From Zoopage sp. CT-All (taxonomy: Eukaryota > Zoopagomycota > Zoopagomycetes > Zoopagales > Zoopagaceae), in contig QZWS01000005.1 in assembly GCA_004114245.1 (NCBI GenBank), forward strand, positions 1-57,318: a stretch of 57,318 bases of DNA, written 5' to 3'. Shown one piece after another: positions 1-10,561 of the stretch (its first letter is position 1; every line of letters begins with the position of its first letter). The position numbers and the translations under genes were made by a program. The notes beneath the pieces were generated by a model. It saw nothing but the letters and a program-made list of their open reading frames with translations, was not told the origin of the DNA and ran no database searches.

Positions 1-907
1 AATCCGGACCACGTTGCGGGCATGATTCGTGCGGCGCGAGACCGCGTGGTGGAGGCATATGGGGCCGAGGCCGCGCAGGAGTTGAATCTAACGATCAAGT
101 GTCGCGGCGGGATTATACATTCGTCGCGAGCGGATGGTGATACCGACGCCTTTCTTCATGATTTTGTTCGGAAAGTTACGGCCGATGGCATCGTGAAGCA
201 TATCATTATCCACAGCCGTCCAGCTATCCTTGGAATCAGCATCTCGCCAAAACAGAATCGCACGGTGCCGAAACTCAACTACGAGCGCTTTTTGCGAATC
301 CGACAGTTGTTTCCCACCGTCAGGTTTACGCTCAACGGCGGGATTGGATCGATCGAGGAGATTCGTCGAGCATTGGAAATGGCCGACGGCGTTATGGTTG
401 GGCGCAAGGTTCAGGATTGCCCTGGATTTGTGTCCGACGTGGCCCGTGGTTAGTATGCCGCCCTATTCTAAGCATGCTGATGGTATGGCGGCAGGGTTAT
501 ACGGCGATGACCGAGTATCGCTCGAAAGCATCATTGACCAATATTTTAGTAAGTAAGCAGCGTTTTAGTGGTCGTCTGACGGCATTGATGCAGGCTACGC
601 GACGGATTCCCTAGACAATATGAACGCCTCTCGAACACGAAGCCTCTTTGGCCACTTTCTCCGTCCCATTGCGACAGTGTTCCACGGCCATCCCCTTGCA
701 TCAAAAGCCCGCAATCACGTGCACGAATCGATTAACGAGGCTATTAATGGTATTAAAACAGGGCGGGTGCAATGGCGCGAGGCGGTGGCGTTCGTCCGAC
801 AGCAAGTGAACATTGCCAGCGAGATGAATGTCGACAGTGTTGGCGAGTCGCTTCGAGTATTAGATAGCTCTGCGCAAGGAGAGCGGCTGTTGCAAGCAAA
901 TGGATGA
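1..907 (+). CDS. tRNA-dihydrouridine synthase, DusA-type (5' end outside window)
   Basis: The enzyme reduces uridine to dihydrouridine in tRNA with an FMN cofactor; this is the C-terminal half. Exons 1-448, 495-548 and 594-907 join in frame across introns of 46 nt (GTTAGT..CAG) and 45 nt (GTAAGT..CAG), each with a CTGA-type branch site. Recognisable DusA-family blocks are IIHSRPA..LGISISPKQNR, LNGGIGSIEEI and DGVMVGRK (FMN phosphate-binding end of the TIM barrel). They are followed by a helical C-terminus (LFGHFLRP..VFHG) matching the DusA tail. The reading frame is open from base 1, so the catalytic cysteine and N-terminus lie upstream. The block order fits bacterial/plastid-like DusA better than the usual fungal Dus1-4. 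That subfamily call is from memory of family motifs. Confidence 0.85.
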
Positions 908-965
908 ATTTGATGGGGAATGTGGCGGTGCTAAATGTGTATTCTATAAGATTGCGTGCCATGCG

Positions 966-1021
966 CAGGGTGCTTATTTTAGGCACTTGGCTCTTTTGAA
1001 TAATTAAGGCAGGCACCCCTG
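966..1021. mobile_element. 56-bp hAT-like mini-element with 8-bp target duplication
   Basis: The segment starts CAGGGTGC and ends GCACCCCTG, so its ends are imperfect inverted repeats of the CAGGG type used by hAT transposons. It is flanked on both sides by the identical octamer GCCATGCG (958-965 and 1022-1029), the 8-bp target-site duplication expected for hAT insertion. It has no coding capacity. Its left end resembles the hairpin at 23154-23192 (GGTGCTTATTT..AGGC). It lies just after the dihydrouridine synthase stop codon. Confidence 0.6.
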
Positions 1022-1088
1022 GCCATGCGCAACCAATGAATTGCAGACGACGAAGCTAAATAATGACCGCTCGTGACATTTGCGACTC

Positions 1089-2063
1089 ATGCCAACGGCT
1101 AACGACATCCGCCGCCACAATCGCGCCTTCAGGCCCAGCATTTTCGGCTCGCGCGCGCTGCTATGGATGTATCTTATCGAGCAAAATCACCTCATCCTGC
1201 TCCCGACCAATGGAGACACGCGAGATGGCGGCCTGCGCGCTGTTGCTGCTGTTGACGAAAACGCGTCCATCGAGACCTCAACGTGTCGCGCCGCCACGCT
1301 GCCAAAAGATTGCGACGGCAATGAGAATTTCGCATTTAATGTTATTGATGTCAAAGGAGGCCAGTTAAACGCGTCGCCAGCTGGTTTTAATGGCGGAGCC
1401 AGTCGGGCGAGTAGCACCAAGATGGGTGCGCTGCCGCCAAGTGCAAACACAGCTCTGGAAGGGTACAGTGCACTGGACTTTATCATGCTTATCTTTAACA
1501 GCATTAGCGCTCAGAGCATGGGCTGCAGTGATATCTGCCAAGACATCGAGATGAGCCATACTGCCTCTGCCGAACAGGAGTGTGATGCTACTGCGCTGTA
1601 TTCGGATCAATATTTTGGAGCCGTTGGCACCTGCCTATACGTGGATGATGTTGACGGTGTCAGCATACACCAGAGTCCTTTTGTGACGACCTACACTCGC
1701 GGCGGATCAAATATAGCTGCCCCGTTTGAGTGCCGGTCGGATTTCCCTATAACGCATCGCACTGCGTTTGAGCCATATAAGCTCTCAGCGGACGACAAGT
1801 TCATTGCCGGCGATTTGGCCAAATATTTGGATGCAGACAAGGAGAACTATTTCCCCCATGACACGAGGACTATCAATCACAATTATCGCACCAGCACTAC
1901 TCCTCGTCGCGAGCGCAAGCCTTTAGAAGCGCTTGGAAAAGTGAGGGTCAAGTCCTGGAGACGGCGGTGGCGCGAGGCCGCAGCAATACGCACGAGCAAG
2001 ACTGTCGATCCGTTTGCTGCGATTCGAAAGAACCCATTCAGTTCTCTATTGGCGCCAGAGTGA
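1089..2063 (+). CDS. Hypothetical protein with a KEN-box-like motif
   Basis: This is an intronless open frame of 324 aa. The first in-frame ATG is at 1089; the frame opens slightly upstream only through a TTG. I do not recognise the family. The N-terminus (about residues 1-50) is compact and hydrophobic-basic (RRHNRAF, LLWMYLIEQNHLILL). The middle is low-complexity and probably disordered. The C-terminal 80 residues are basic and contain DADKENYFP followed by RRERKPLEALG. KEN is the canonical APC/C-Cdh1 recognition motif, so a cell-cycle-regulated protein is possible, but that is an inference from one short motif. The next gene converges from the minus strand, with stops about 100 bp apart. 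Confidence 0.55.
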   Translation: MPTANDIRRHNRAFRPSIFGSRALLWMYLIEQNHLILLPTNGDTRDGGLRAVAAVDENASIETSTCRAATLPKDCDGNENFAFNVIDVKGGQLNASPAGFNGGASRASSTKMGALPPSANTALEGYSALDFIMLIFNSISAQSMGCSDICQDIEMSHTASAEQECDATALYSDQYFGAVGTCLYVDDVDGVSIHQSPFVTTYTRGGSNIAAPFECRSDFPITHRTAFEPYKLSADDKFIAGDLAKYLDADKENYFPHDTRTINHNYRTSTTPRRERKPLEALGKVRVKSWRRRWREAAAIRTSKTVDPFAAIRKNPFSSLLAPE

Positions 2064-2166
2064 CCATCGCAGTCTCTATCATTTGCAAATATACTACACT
2101 AGCATGATTCATGAATATAGTCAAGGAGAACTACAATGATGAAACAGCACGCCAAGTTCAGCCTTA

Positions 2167-2721
2167 TCACTGTCCCAGCCCTAGGCCATCAGCAATGGCG
2201 TCATACGATTCCTCTGATGGCTCGATATATCTGTCAACCGTGGCCAATGCCGCGGTAGATGCCGTCCCATCATTTGCGCGTTGCCCCGCGACTTCTTCTT
2301 CGTCATCCCAGTCGGACCACGCCTCATCACCTTCGTCATCCCCAAATTCACTCGACGACGAGTCCGAATCATTGTCGTCGGTTGCTTGAGACGCGGTGTC
2401 GGCAGTGCCGGACTGCACACCTGGTGCATTATCGCCAACTACTGCGACATTTGAGGATAAGAGCGCTCCAGCGCTTCCCATCGACGCACTAGCCTTGTCC
2501 GCATCAGCATCACCGATTGGGCCAAGCCCGGCCGAGTCTGCCGTCGCTCCTGATTGCTCAGAGATGGCGCCGCTCGAGGAGAAGCCATTGGTCCGAGGCG
2601 TCGGGAACGCGGCAACGTCCATGGTATGGAAAGCAATAGTTGATAAAAGGCTGATGGCAAGCAACGGCATGGCGACGACCAGCGCCGCAGAAAAGGGGCC
2701 TACAGCGCCAAAAGGGCGCAT
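2167..2721 (-). CDS. Small secreted or membrane-anchored acidic protein
   Basis: The frame encodes 184 aa from an ATG at 2719-2721. The N-terminus has a clear hydrophobic signal or anchor segment at about residues 8-30 (ALVVAMPLLAISLLSTIAF). It is followed by a Ser/Ala/Gly-rich low-complexity body and a strongly acidic stretch (DDNDSDSSSSEFGDDEGDEA, then WSDWDDEEEV) near residues 115-145. No catalytic motif or known domain is visible. The composition resembles cell-wall or secreted fungal proteins of unknown role. Its 5' end lies about 190 bp from the 3' end of the subtilase gene on the same strand. Confidence 0.5.
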   Translation of the reverse strand: MRPFGAVGPFSAALVVAMPLLAISLLSTIAFHTMDVAAFPTPRTNGFSSSGAISEQSGATADSAGLGPIGDADADKASASMGSAGALLSSNVAVVGDNAPGVQSGTADTASQATDDNDSDSSSSEFGDDEGDEAWSDWDDEEEVAGQRANDGTASTAALATVDRYIEPSEESYDAIADGLGLGQ

Positions 2722-2909
2722 CTGGCGGAGAAAAGAAGAATAGAAAGTTGCACAGACCGCGGGCTGCCGGGACTAGGCCCAATGAAGGTACAGGGTGGTG
2801 GGCACCGAAATGGGGTTTGAGTGGACGCCACGGCACATGCCATCCATTGGGCAACTTCCACACTGTCTGCGCATTAGAACAATATAATTATGCCGCCTTA
2901 CATACACCA

Positions 2910-4535
2910 CTACAGAGCCACTCCGGTGGGCCCAGTGCTCAGCATGCCGCTGAACGCGGGGAAATCAAACCCACGCCATTTGCGACAGTTGTAGGTCAGC
3001 TCGGGGCCGGGAAACACATACGCAATCCGGTTTGGCGTCCCAGGCCGCGGGTTATCCACCTTTCCGCGCGTGCTATACTTGACCAGCGCCGAGTAGAGTT
3101 CGAACTTGGTCAGCGTGGGGCAGAAGGCGAGGTAGATCGCGGCAACGCCGGCGACGACGCCCGATGCCTGGCTAGTACCGTCAAGCGACCGGGGTGTGGT
3201 TGGGTTGAGCGAGTCGAGGGATATGGCCGCGACTCCAGGTGCGTAGAGCTGCACGCAGGAGCCATAGTTGGAGAAGAAAGCAGCCGTGTCGCGCACATCG
3301 GTGGCGCCAACGGCGAACGCGCCCGGGGAACCGGCCGGAGTGACCGTGCAGGCCTCGAGGGCGAAGAAGCCAGCGACGTTGGTGACGCCGTTGCCGGCGG
3401 CGGTGATGATGGGTACCTTGAGCTTCTTGACCACATCATCAAAGGTGTCGAATCGGCCGTTGGCTGTCAGCGACATGTTGATGATGACCGGGTCGTCGGA
3501 AAGGGCGGCCTGTATCTGGACGTATTGCACGCCGGCGAGGATGGACGAGAGTGTTCCCGAGTCGAATGAGTACAGCACCTTGACCGCCACGAGCTTGACG
3601 TGCTTGGCCACCCCATACGTTTTGGAGCCGACCAGGCCAGCAACATGCGTGCCGTGCCCGTTGGTATCAACAAAGGGATCGTCGAAGAAGGGGTCAGGGA
3701 GGACAGTGGGCGGCGGCAGGGTAGACACCCCGCCAATGACCCGGCCCTCGAAATCCGCAATGTCCGCCTGGATGCCGGTGTCGAGCACGTACACGGTCAC
3801 GCCCTTTCCGGCCTTGCGTGGAAAAATGTAGTCCTTGTAGCCTTCGGACACGCGGTGAGATATCCGGTTAAGGCCGTAAAAGGCCGGATCCTTTTGTCGA
3901 CGGAGGTTAGCGGGCGCATACATGCTCGACGATGACGATGAAGATTGCGTGGTCTGGAACACATAGTCGGGGTAAATATCCGCAACAGAGGGATTCGAGT
4001 CCAAATAGGTCAACTGATCGTTGGTGAACGATCCGGCAAAGCCGACAAACCCGTCAAGCGTGAATATTTTGTCGATGGTCGTGATGGTTGCTTTAAACGA
4101 GTCGGGGGCAACGGACGCGGTTGAGGCGAGACGAATGACGAATCGGCCGGGGTAGACAGCCATATTGAGGACGCGGAGCTTGGTAAGTGAGAGTGTTTGA
4201 GTGGTCTGCTGCTGTGTGTGGAACGGGGAGTCCGGAGTCGGAGTCGGAGCCTGGACCGGGACCTGAATTTGGGGAGCGGTGATTGGTGGCAAATTGAATA
4301 TCGGTGCGAACGAGGGGGGGGAGGGAGAGATAGGTGCAACAGAGGGCGTCTCTGGCGTCCCTGGCGCCATGGATGGCGAGTTGTTCTGGTCCACGGATAC
4401 GGGGATCGACACTTCAGCGGATATATCCGGCGCGGGGATATCTTCAGCGGAGCTCTGGGCGCGCACATCTGGCAGCGCCGCAATTATCAAGGCCGCCGCC
4501 AAGACCAATAGCACTAGCGACCGGGGCCGATGCAT
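2910..4535 (-). CDS. Secreted subtilisin-like serine protease (S8, proteinase K-like) with I9 propeptide
   Basis: The 541-aa protease starts at the ATG at 4533-4535, which opens directly into a signal peptide (MHRPRSLVLLVLAAALIIAA); the frame extends upstream without an ATG. Order: signal peptide 1-27, Pro/Ser-rich linker about 30-115, inhibitor I9-type prodomain about 127-195, S8 catalytic domain about 240-520. The triad is visible: Asp252 in VLDTGIQ, His294 in NGHGTHVAGL and Ser455 in LDGTSQASGVVAG, with oxyanion Asn382 in ITAAGNG. The usual GTSMAxPHVAG around the serine is changed to GTSQASGVVAG, so the conserved Pro-His after the serine is missing although the triad is intact. No intron is needed. 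The likely role is extracellular proteolysis; substrate unknown. Confidence 0.92.
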   Translation of the reverse strand: MHRPRSLVLLVLAAALIIAALPDVRAQSSAEDIPAPDISAEVSIPVSVDQNNSPSMAPGTPETPSVAPISPSPPSFAPIFNLPPITAPQIQVPVQAPTPTPDSPFHTQQQTTQTLSLTKLRVLNMAVYPGRFVIRLASTASVAPDSFKATITTIDKIFTLDGFVGFAGSFTNDQLTYLDSNPSVADIYPDYVFQTTQSSSSSSSMYAPANLRRQKDPAFYGLNRISHRVSEGYKDYIFPRKAGKGVTVYVLDTGIQADIADFEGRVIGGVSTLPPPTVLPDPFFDDPFVDTNGHGTHVAGLVGSKTYGVAKHVKLVAVKVLYSFDSGTLSSILAGVQYVQIQAALSDDPVIINMSLTANGRFDTFDDVVKKLKVPIITAAGNGVTNVAGFFALEACTVTPAGSPGAFAVGATDVRDTAAFFSNYGSCVQLYAPGVAAISLDSLNPTTPRSLDGTSQASGVVAGVAAIYLAFCPTLTKFELYSALVKYSTRGKVDNPRPGTPNRIAYVFPGPELTYNCRKWRGFDFPAFSGMLSTGPTGVAL

Positions 4536-4677
4536 GTTTATGTATAAAGGGGCACTAGTAATAACAGAGCGCGGAGGTATTAGCGCGGATCCGGGGAGGA
4601 TGGCGCTCTGAGATGGTGATGATTGTAAATTGCCGATTGGATGCCAAAAAACTGCAAGCACAGTTTACACATCGTCG

Positions 4678-5819
4678 TTACATTTTCTTCGCGATCCCAA
4701 GAGCAAGCGGATCCATGATCCATTCGGCAGAGAGCGACGCTTTCTTCCGCTTCTTTTGCTGTCTGGAAGCAAAGAGGTAGGTGCATCTGAGACCCGCAAG
4801 CAAGGCGTCAGATTCCGTTGCAACTGACGATTGCCTGGTGGCGGACGTGGCGGATTGGAGAAGGGCGGCAAATTGCTGTTGATCTGAAATGGTTGGGGAT
4901 CATTTGAGCAGACAGCCATGGCAAGTCATGCCTTGATAGGAAAGTGCCTGAACCATAGCAAGACCGGGAGGAGGAGCGTCTCCTGCAACCAAAGAAGGTA
5001 TTTGGGATCGCGACCGAACTTGGAATGTAGATGCAAGGTAGTGGTAGATGTTGCGGACGAAATCTGCGTTTACATCATCGTCTACGGGAAACAATCGCAT
5101 CAGCACTGGTGGTTGCCGAGGACTTATCGCATACCATTTACAGCGTCAGCCATTTGCCGCAATTTCTACAAATGATTGGTCACATTGCATGAAGCATAAA
5201 CGGAGCCATTCGCACGTTGGAATAAGATTGCGCTAGCTTGATATAAACCTCCTCTGACCCCGGGACAATGATGCTTTCAATGGTGTTGACAACAGCATCC
5301 AAATTGCCTACTAGAGGTCATCACACACAGCGTTGCCACAGAGGAGCAGCGAATCATACCCGAGGCTTGATGTGGCGATGCATCGAGAACGGGTGGATCA
5401 GGAAAAGATAGCATGGCGCCGCCAAGCTCCGCAATCGCCGAATGAGCAGAAGGCGCTTGCCGAAGCTCATCCAAATCCTCGATTGTTGCGGTGCCGGAGC
5501 CACTAATCGGGATTGGCACACGCATTACGCGTTGGCGTTTAGCAGCAGGATGCAGTGCTTGCGCCGCCATTCCCGCAGCATATGATGGGGCGCTCGCGTT
5601 GGAAAAAGCTGCGTGATGCTGCTTCCCTGAAGCTGGCTTGGCCGAGGCTGCCTGATCCAGGGGATGTGCGCTGGGCTGACCGGCATTGTCCCTGCCATCA
5701 ACGAGCACCGTCGCCCGCGATCGTATCTACACAGGTGCGACATCGTGGCTGTCAGCGCTTCAACGGCTACGGTCAACTTGCACCTGGGGAATGGTCAGCC
5801 GCGTGGATGAATGACTCAT
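4678..5819 (-). CDS. Hypothetical protein, six-exon gene
   Basis: A hand-built model joins exons 5784-5819, 5360-5726, 5216-5307, 5135-5165, 4954-5081 and 4678-4875 (minus strand). The introns are 57, 52, 50, 53 and 78 nt. All splice phases close, giving 283 aa with a terminal TAA at 4678-4680. The protein starts MSHSSTRLTIPQ and has an Ala/Ser-rich N-terminal third with a possible nuclear signal (PAAKRQRVMRV). A helical middle follows (NLDAVVNTIESIIVPG, EEVYIKLAQSYSNKLRQMA, ADFVRNIYHYLASTF) and then a basic C-terminus (QQKKRKKASLSAEW). I do not recognise the family. The last intron has alternative junctions: donor at 4953 or slightly upstream, acceptor at 4876 or about 6-9 nt away. Confidence 0.6.
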
Positions 5820-5998
5820 CAGGATACGGCGAATGGACCCCCATTGCTCTCCGTGTCTATGCAAATAAGCGGCTGTTCATATTTGGACGCGATGCGTGCG
5901 ATTCAAGAAGCGATTTGAGCGTAGCGTCGAGGTCGGCCGTCCACAACTGCGCGGCATCTGCGGCTTGCATTTGACTCCCAAGCTCGGCTCACACCGTC

Positions 5999-8900
5999 AT
6001 GTCGGCCGACGATCGTGACCACCGCGACGACCCTGGCCCGCCGGCGTCCCCCGCCGCATCGGCCTGCTCGCCAAAGAAATACGCGTCCGACACCCCAACG
6101 GATGCTGCTGCCCGGTTTGCTCTGGGCGTCTTGCGCGACGATATTCGAACGCATCTCGCTACTTCGCTGGCCAAGATATGCGAGGGCGCGCTCATCAAGA
6201 ATCGCATCCCCGACGAAGTTCTTCGGTTCTTCATCGAAGTGATTGGAGAGAATTACCATGTAAAGATTGGATTCGGCACGGCCAAGCGGATGGCGAGGGA
6301 AGAGCTGGCCGGTGGGGCCTGGATCGAGATGCGGCATAATACTTTCAAGGAAGCATGGCAGGTTTTGCATGACGTTGAATTCGGCAATGTTTGGCGCGAG
6401 ATTTTAAACGAGTGCGACGCCGCGGAACCGCCGATGTTGAGCCCTGAGACGATGCCGGGCAAGGAGCCACTATCGACGGCTGCACAGCATGCCATCACGT
6501 CAGCGTCTGTATGTCCATCCTTTTTGACTGTATGTTACTATCAAAGGGTGTAGAATGTGTGTCGGGTGCGACCACACACGCCACAGGACTCGGAGGATAT
6601 GTACGAGAGCGGTAATGAGGTGGAATCTGATATCAGCACCGCTGCCTCCGCTGCCTCCTCTATCCTGGCCGGATCATTTTTGCGCACGACAACGAATGCC
6701 ATCGGTTATTGCGGGTCGATGCAGCTGTCAGATGACGAAGAAGTAATGGACGAGGGATCTATTCTTTCTCCGTCGACGACGTTTACCAAGCAACGTACTA
6801 TGTTTCAATCAGAGCCTTTGCCTTCTGGCGCTTCCCTGGTGACGGAAAAGGGCCGAGCTAAGCGATATATGCGCCCGCGCCCGCGCCCAAACCCTCTGAT
6901 TTTGCAAGTCCCACGCATCGTGGACATTGCCGACATCCTTGAGCCTGGCGATACCACCTGTCTTGATCCACTGGCGAGTCGTAAATTTCGCTCAACGCTC
7001 ATGATACAGCGTTCAATGTGCCGCCAGTTTATTGCGCAGGATGATAGGGAATATCCCGACGGCGAGTTCATTCCCCGGTGCATTCACTGTAAAAGCAGGA
7101 ATAAGGATTCGTGCCGATTCAACGGTCTGCGCGTTATAGACACCAACGGGAATGCCAAGCTTGTCGGGTACTCCTCGTCGCTCCTGATGCCCGCTCCATT
7201 GGCAGTCGACGCAAGTCGCCAAACGTTGGAATCGGTGGCCGATGCCTGTCTGGCTAAATATACAGCTCCAGCCTGGGCGTGCGGCGCTGACATGCCTGAT
7301 TTGCTTGCGACAAACGCATGGATTCGATCTACAATGGCCGCATCGTTAGCTACAGTGCTGAGTCGTGAAATCGAGCACGCTTTTGGTGATACCAATGGCT
7401 CGATAGTATTCACGCGCGGAACGCAACCCATGCCTAATCTGCGGGCGGCGCTGCGTGTGCCAAGTGTTGGTCGGTTTCGCGTATCCCACATGCCAGATGG
7501 ACCAACCCTCGAGGTCGACCCCAAGGCGAAATCCTCGCAGATGCCTGGACGAGTTGAAATGATCCTGCGCATCACCCGCGCGTTTTGCGATATCTGTTCG
7601 ACGACGATCGCTAATGGATACTGGGTTGCACAATGTTGTGGCCTCGAAATATGTCTAACATGCATGGAAGAATGGAGCAATGAAGTCGACAGCGACGGCC
7701 CGCCTGATAACGTCGACGTGCTAAGGAGACACGCCGAATTGGTCCCGCCACGAGCACATGTGCCTCGCACAGATATAAGCGCTCGAATACGATGCAGCTA
7801 TCAGAACGAACATTTAATTACGTCGTTCCTGCGAGCGGGATGCGGAGGCATCGCGCCTTGGACACTCTTAAAAGTGTACGAACAAGTGCACGCAACCCTT
7901 TCTCAGACACTGACGCCACTGGAGAGTAAGCCCCGGCGTGCGATCAGCTGGCCATTCATGGTTCCTAGACATTCACCAGTTGCTGCCGCCAATTTCTGTC
8001 CTGGATTCGGGCCCAATGCGCCCAGTCACGCGAATCTCTAGTGGAACGGAAACTGCGGACCATTTTCGATGCCACATGGGTCGTGCTGAGCCATTTATGG
8101 TTACAGGAATTATACCAGACCCATCGATATGGTCTCCAGCGTACTTTATAGAGCGCTACGGTCACAATCCGATCGAAATTCTTGACTGCCGCAGAAATCA
8201 TGAACCTATGCAAGGCAATTTTGAAGCGCAAGATTTTTTCCGAGGGTTTATGGACGCCAACAATCGCATCAATGGCCCCGACTCCATACTCAAGCTGAAG
8301 GATTGGCCTGATAAGACAGAGTTTCACCAAGCGTTCCCCGACCATTTCAAATCTTTCGTTGCCATGCTGCCATTCAAATATTTCTGCGCAGCCGATGGTC
8401 CCGGGAATCTGGCAAGCCGAACTCCTGCTGGCATTGTTCCGCTCGACCTTGGGCCCAAGATGTACAACGCGTACGGCTCGGGTGATGACGAAGAAAACGC
8501 TCCTGGCACAACATGCTTGCACATGGACATGGCCGACGCGATCAACATTATGATGTATGCGATCGATGCAAAGAGCGGCGTTGTTGTGGAAAATGGCCAG
8601 CGGCCAGCCGACTTTTCGGCCTCTGCGCTTTGGTATATCTTCCGGCCTGAGGACGCGAGTAAAATACGTCAGTTCATTCGCTCCCAATTCGCATCTTTCG
8701 ACATCGATGATCCTATCCACGACGAAGCGTTTTACTTGACAGCCCCTCTGCGCAAGCGGCTCTATGAACAGTATGGTGTTGCGGGCACAATGGTTTTGCA
8801 AAATCCAGGAGACGCTGTGTTCATTCCCGCTGGTTGCCCACACCAGGTGTGCAACTATGTGAGCTGCATCAAGGTCGCCATGGACTACGTTTACCCGAAG

Positions 8901-10521
8901 AATGTGAGTCGATGCCTTGAGCTGACAGGGCAGTTTCGTATGCTTGGACCCGAACATCGCCGTCGTGAGGATTTACTTGGGATTAAGCAAATGATGTGGC
9001 ATGGCTGGGTTTCAACCATGTCGTTGGATGAGCGACTGGATGCAGTCGAAGCAGTTGCAAGCGCGCTGCACACAAGTTGTCTCTATATTTCTAGTAACCG
9101 TTTGATTTGGTTTAGCCCCCAAAGCTGGACGAATGACGAAAGGGGCCGCTCAACCTGAGGTAACCACGCACGCTGCCTTCCCAGCTATTAATACGGATGC
9201 AATACAGACCGCAAACGAGACGCCAGGTGAATCCAGCAAAGTTGACACCAAGGACAGTGTTTTATCTGTTCGTATCCTCAAACGAAAGAGGACTTCACAG
9301 CCATCAGAGGATCCAACTCTCCAGAAACATGCAACGAGCAGAGATGATGGCGCGTTTGAATTCTTTGGAAACTCGAGCGCAGCAAAACGACTTATTCAGA
9401 CTCACGCTTCTGCCACCTTTGTAAGTCCTATAGCAGGTGAGCAAACAATGGATGCCCCCTTGTATGGCTGTCGAGGGGATGAGCACGCATTTCCGATGAA
9501 TGATGTTACAGTGATGTCAACTACAGCTGATGGAGAAGACAAAGATATCGCTGATATTCCTGCCAAAGGAATAGATATATTGGTGAATGATTCCTTGCTT
9601 CCTAGGCGGAGTGTGACGCTGGAAGAAGACAGAACTGTTGATGGAGATAAGCATGACTTGGCACCAGAGAAAGGCCATTGCGCGCCTGAGGTCGCATCAC
9701 AAGAGCCTCCAGGTTTGACCGATGGCCGACTTTTCATTGAGGCTGGCATTCAACCGAGTTCACCCACGCAGCATGATGTTGACGAGAATCTAACATTGCC
9801 GAATCAATCTGCCCCTGATGTAATTAACAAGACCATTGAGCATATAGGTGAAGCGACTCCTGCTCTGCTCTCAAGGCCGATGCCAACTGTTGTGTCGCCA
9901 AAAATTGATGGCATTTTGGACCAATCTGCGACAGGATATAAGTATATGCCCCAAGCTGGTACTTTGATCCAATGTGACCAGCAGCTGGATCCGGCAGCTG
10001 CCAGTGCTGTAGCTCCGCCCATTGCATCGGATAAAGACAACGTGAGCATCGATCCGACGGCATTAGACGCACCCGCAGTCTCGAAATGTAGCAGCCCAAG
10101 TCGCTGCACTGGCAGTGCGTGCATCACTGTGCTAATTCCGCCGATTTCTTCCTTCAATAAGAGCAATCAAGATACAGCAAGCACCAAGTCGTCATATATT
10201 GATCTCTCAAGCGACTCTGCTAGAGCTGCTGAACGTAACGATGATGGCACTGAATCTGATCTTCCTAGGAAGAGAGCTAAAGTCGGTCAGGTAACGCACG
10301 AGGGGTGTGATCAAATTTCACAGTCGCGTTTGAGATCTCTTCGACCAGGTGTTGGCCATAGATTGGACGACGGACGAGACACAGCGCTGTATAGCGGTTG
10401 TCAGCAGCAGCGCGCATCTCCTGTGATAGCCAATCGATGCAAAGGGAGACCAAAGTTGGAGGGGCCCAATCGTGATGGAGCATGTGGACGTAGTCGTGGA
10501 CATCGTCGACATCGAGGTTGA
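5999..10521 (+). CDS. JmjC histone demethylase, KDM3/JHDM2-like
   Basis: Exons 5999-6508, 6554-7925, 7969-9075 and 9116 onward join through introns of 45, 43 and 40 nt. The protein has a Cys-rich zinc region in exon 2 (RCIHCKSRNKDSCRF, FCDICSTTI, CCGLEICLTCMEEW) and then a JmjC domain from about residue 640. Fe(II) ligands are visible in this model: His812 and Asp814 in CLHMDMADAIN, and His919 in PAGCPHQVCN. The motifs match KDM3-type H3K9 demethylases (DAVFIPAGxPHQV, CIKVAxDYV). The last exon (from 9116) encodes about 390 residues of Ser/Thr/Asp-rich, probably disordered tail with nuclear signals (LKRKR, PRKRAKV). The 3' end is unresolved: the frame is open to 10521, but a splice near 10285 could end the protein earlier, and an antisense frame overlaps here. 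Confidence 0.85.
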
Positions 10522-10561
10522 GTCTACCGAAGGAGCTGTCGCGGATCGCGTAGTGTTGCAT
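10277..10561 (-). CDS. Possible small hypothetical protein overlapping the JmjC 3' end
   Basis: A 94-codon frame begins at an ATG (10559-10561). It reads as ordinary globular protein (LVSLCIDWLSQEMRAAADN). A 48-nt GTGAAA..TTTAG segment near its end could be an intron, giving a shorter C-terminus that ends just before 10277. It is complementary to the tail of the JmjC gene. Plus-strand reading of the same bases also gives plausible peptide segments, so coding strand cannot be decided by eye. Confidence 0.25.
   Translation of the reverse strand: MQHYAIRDSSFGRLNLDVDDVHDYVHMLHHDWAPPTLVSLCIDWLSQEMRAAADNRYTALCLVRRPIYGQHLVEEISNATVKFDHTPRALPDRL

Noticed and set aside
7084-7770. 228-codon minus-strand frame inside the JmjC gene
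   Set aside because: Shadow of the plus-strand zinc-region exon; no motif and no supporting splice structure.
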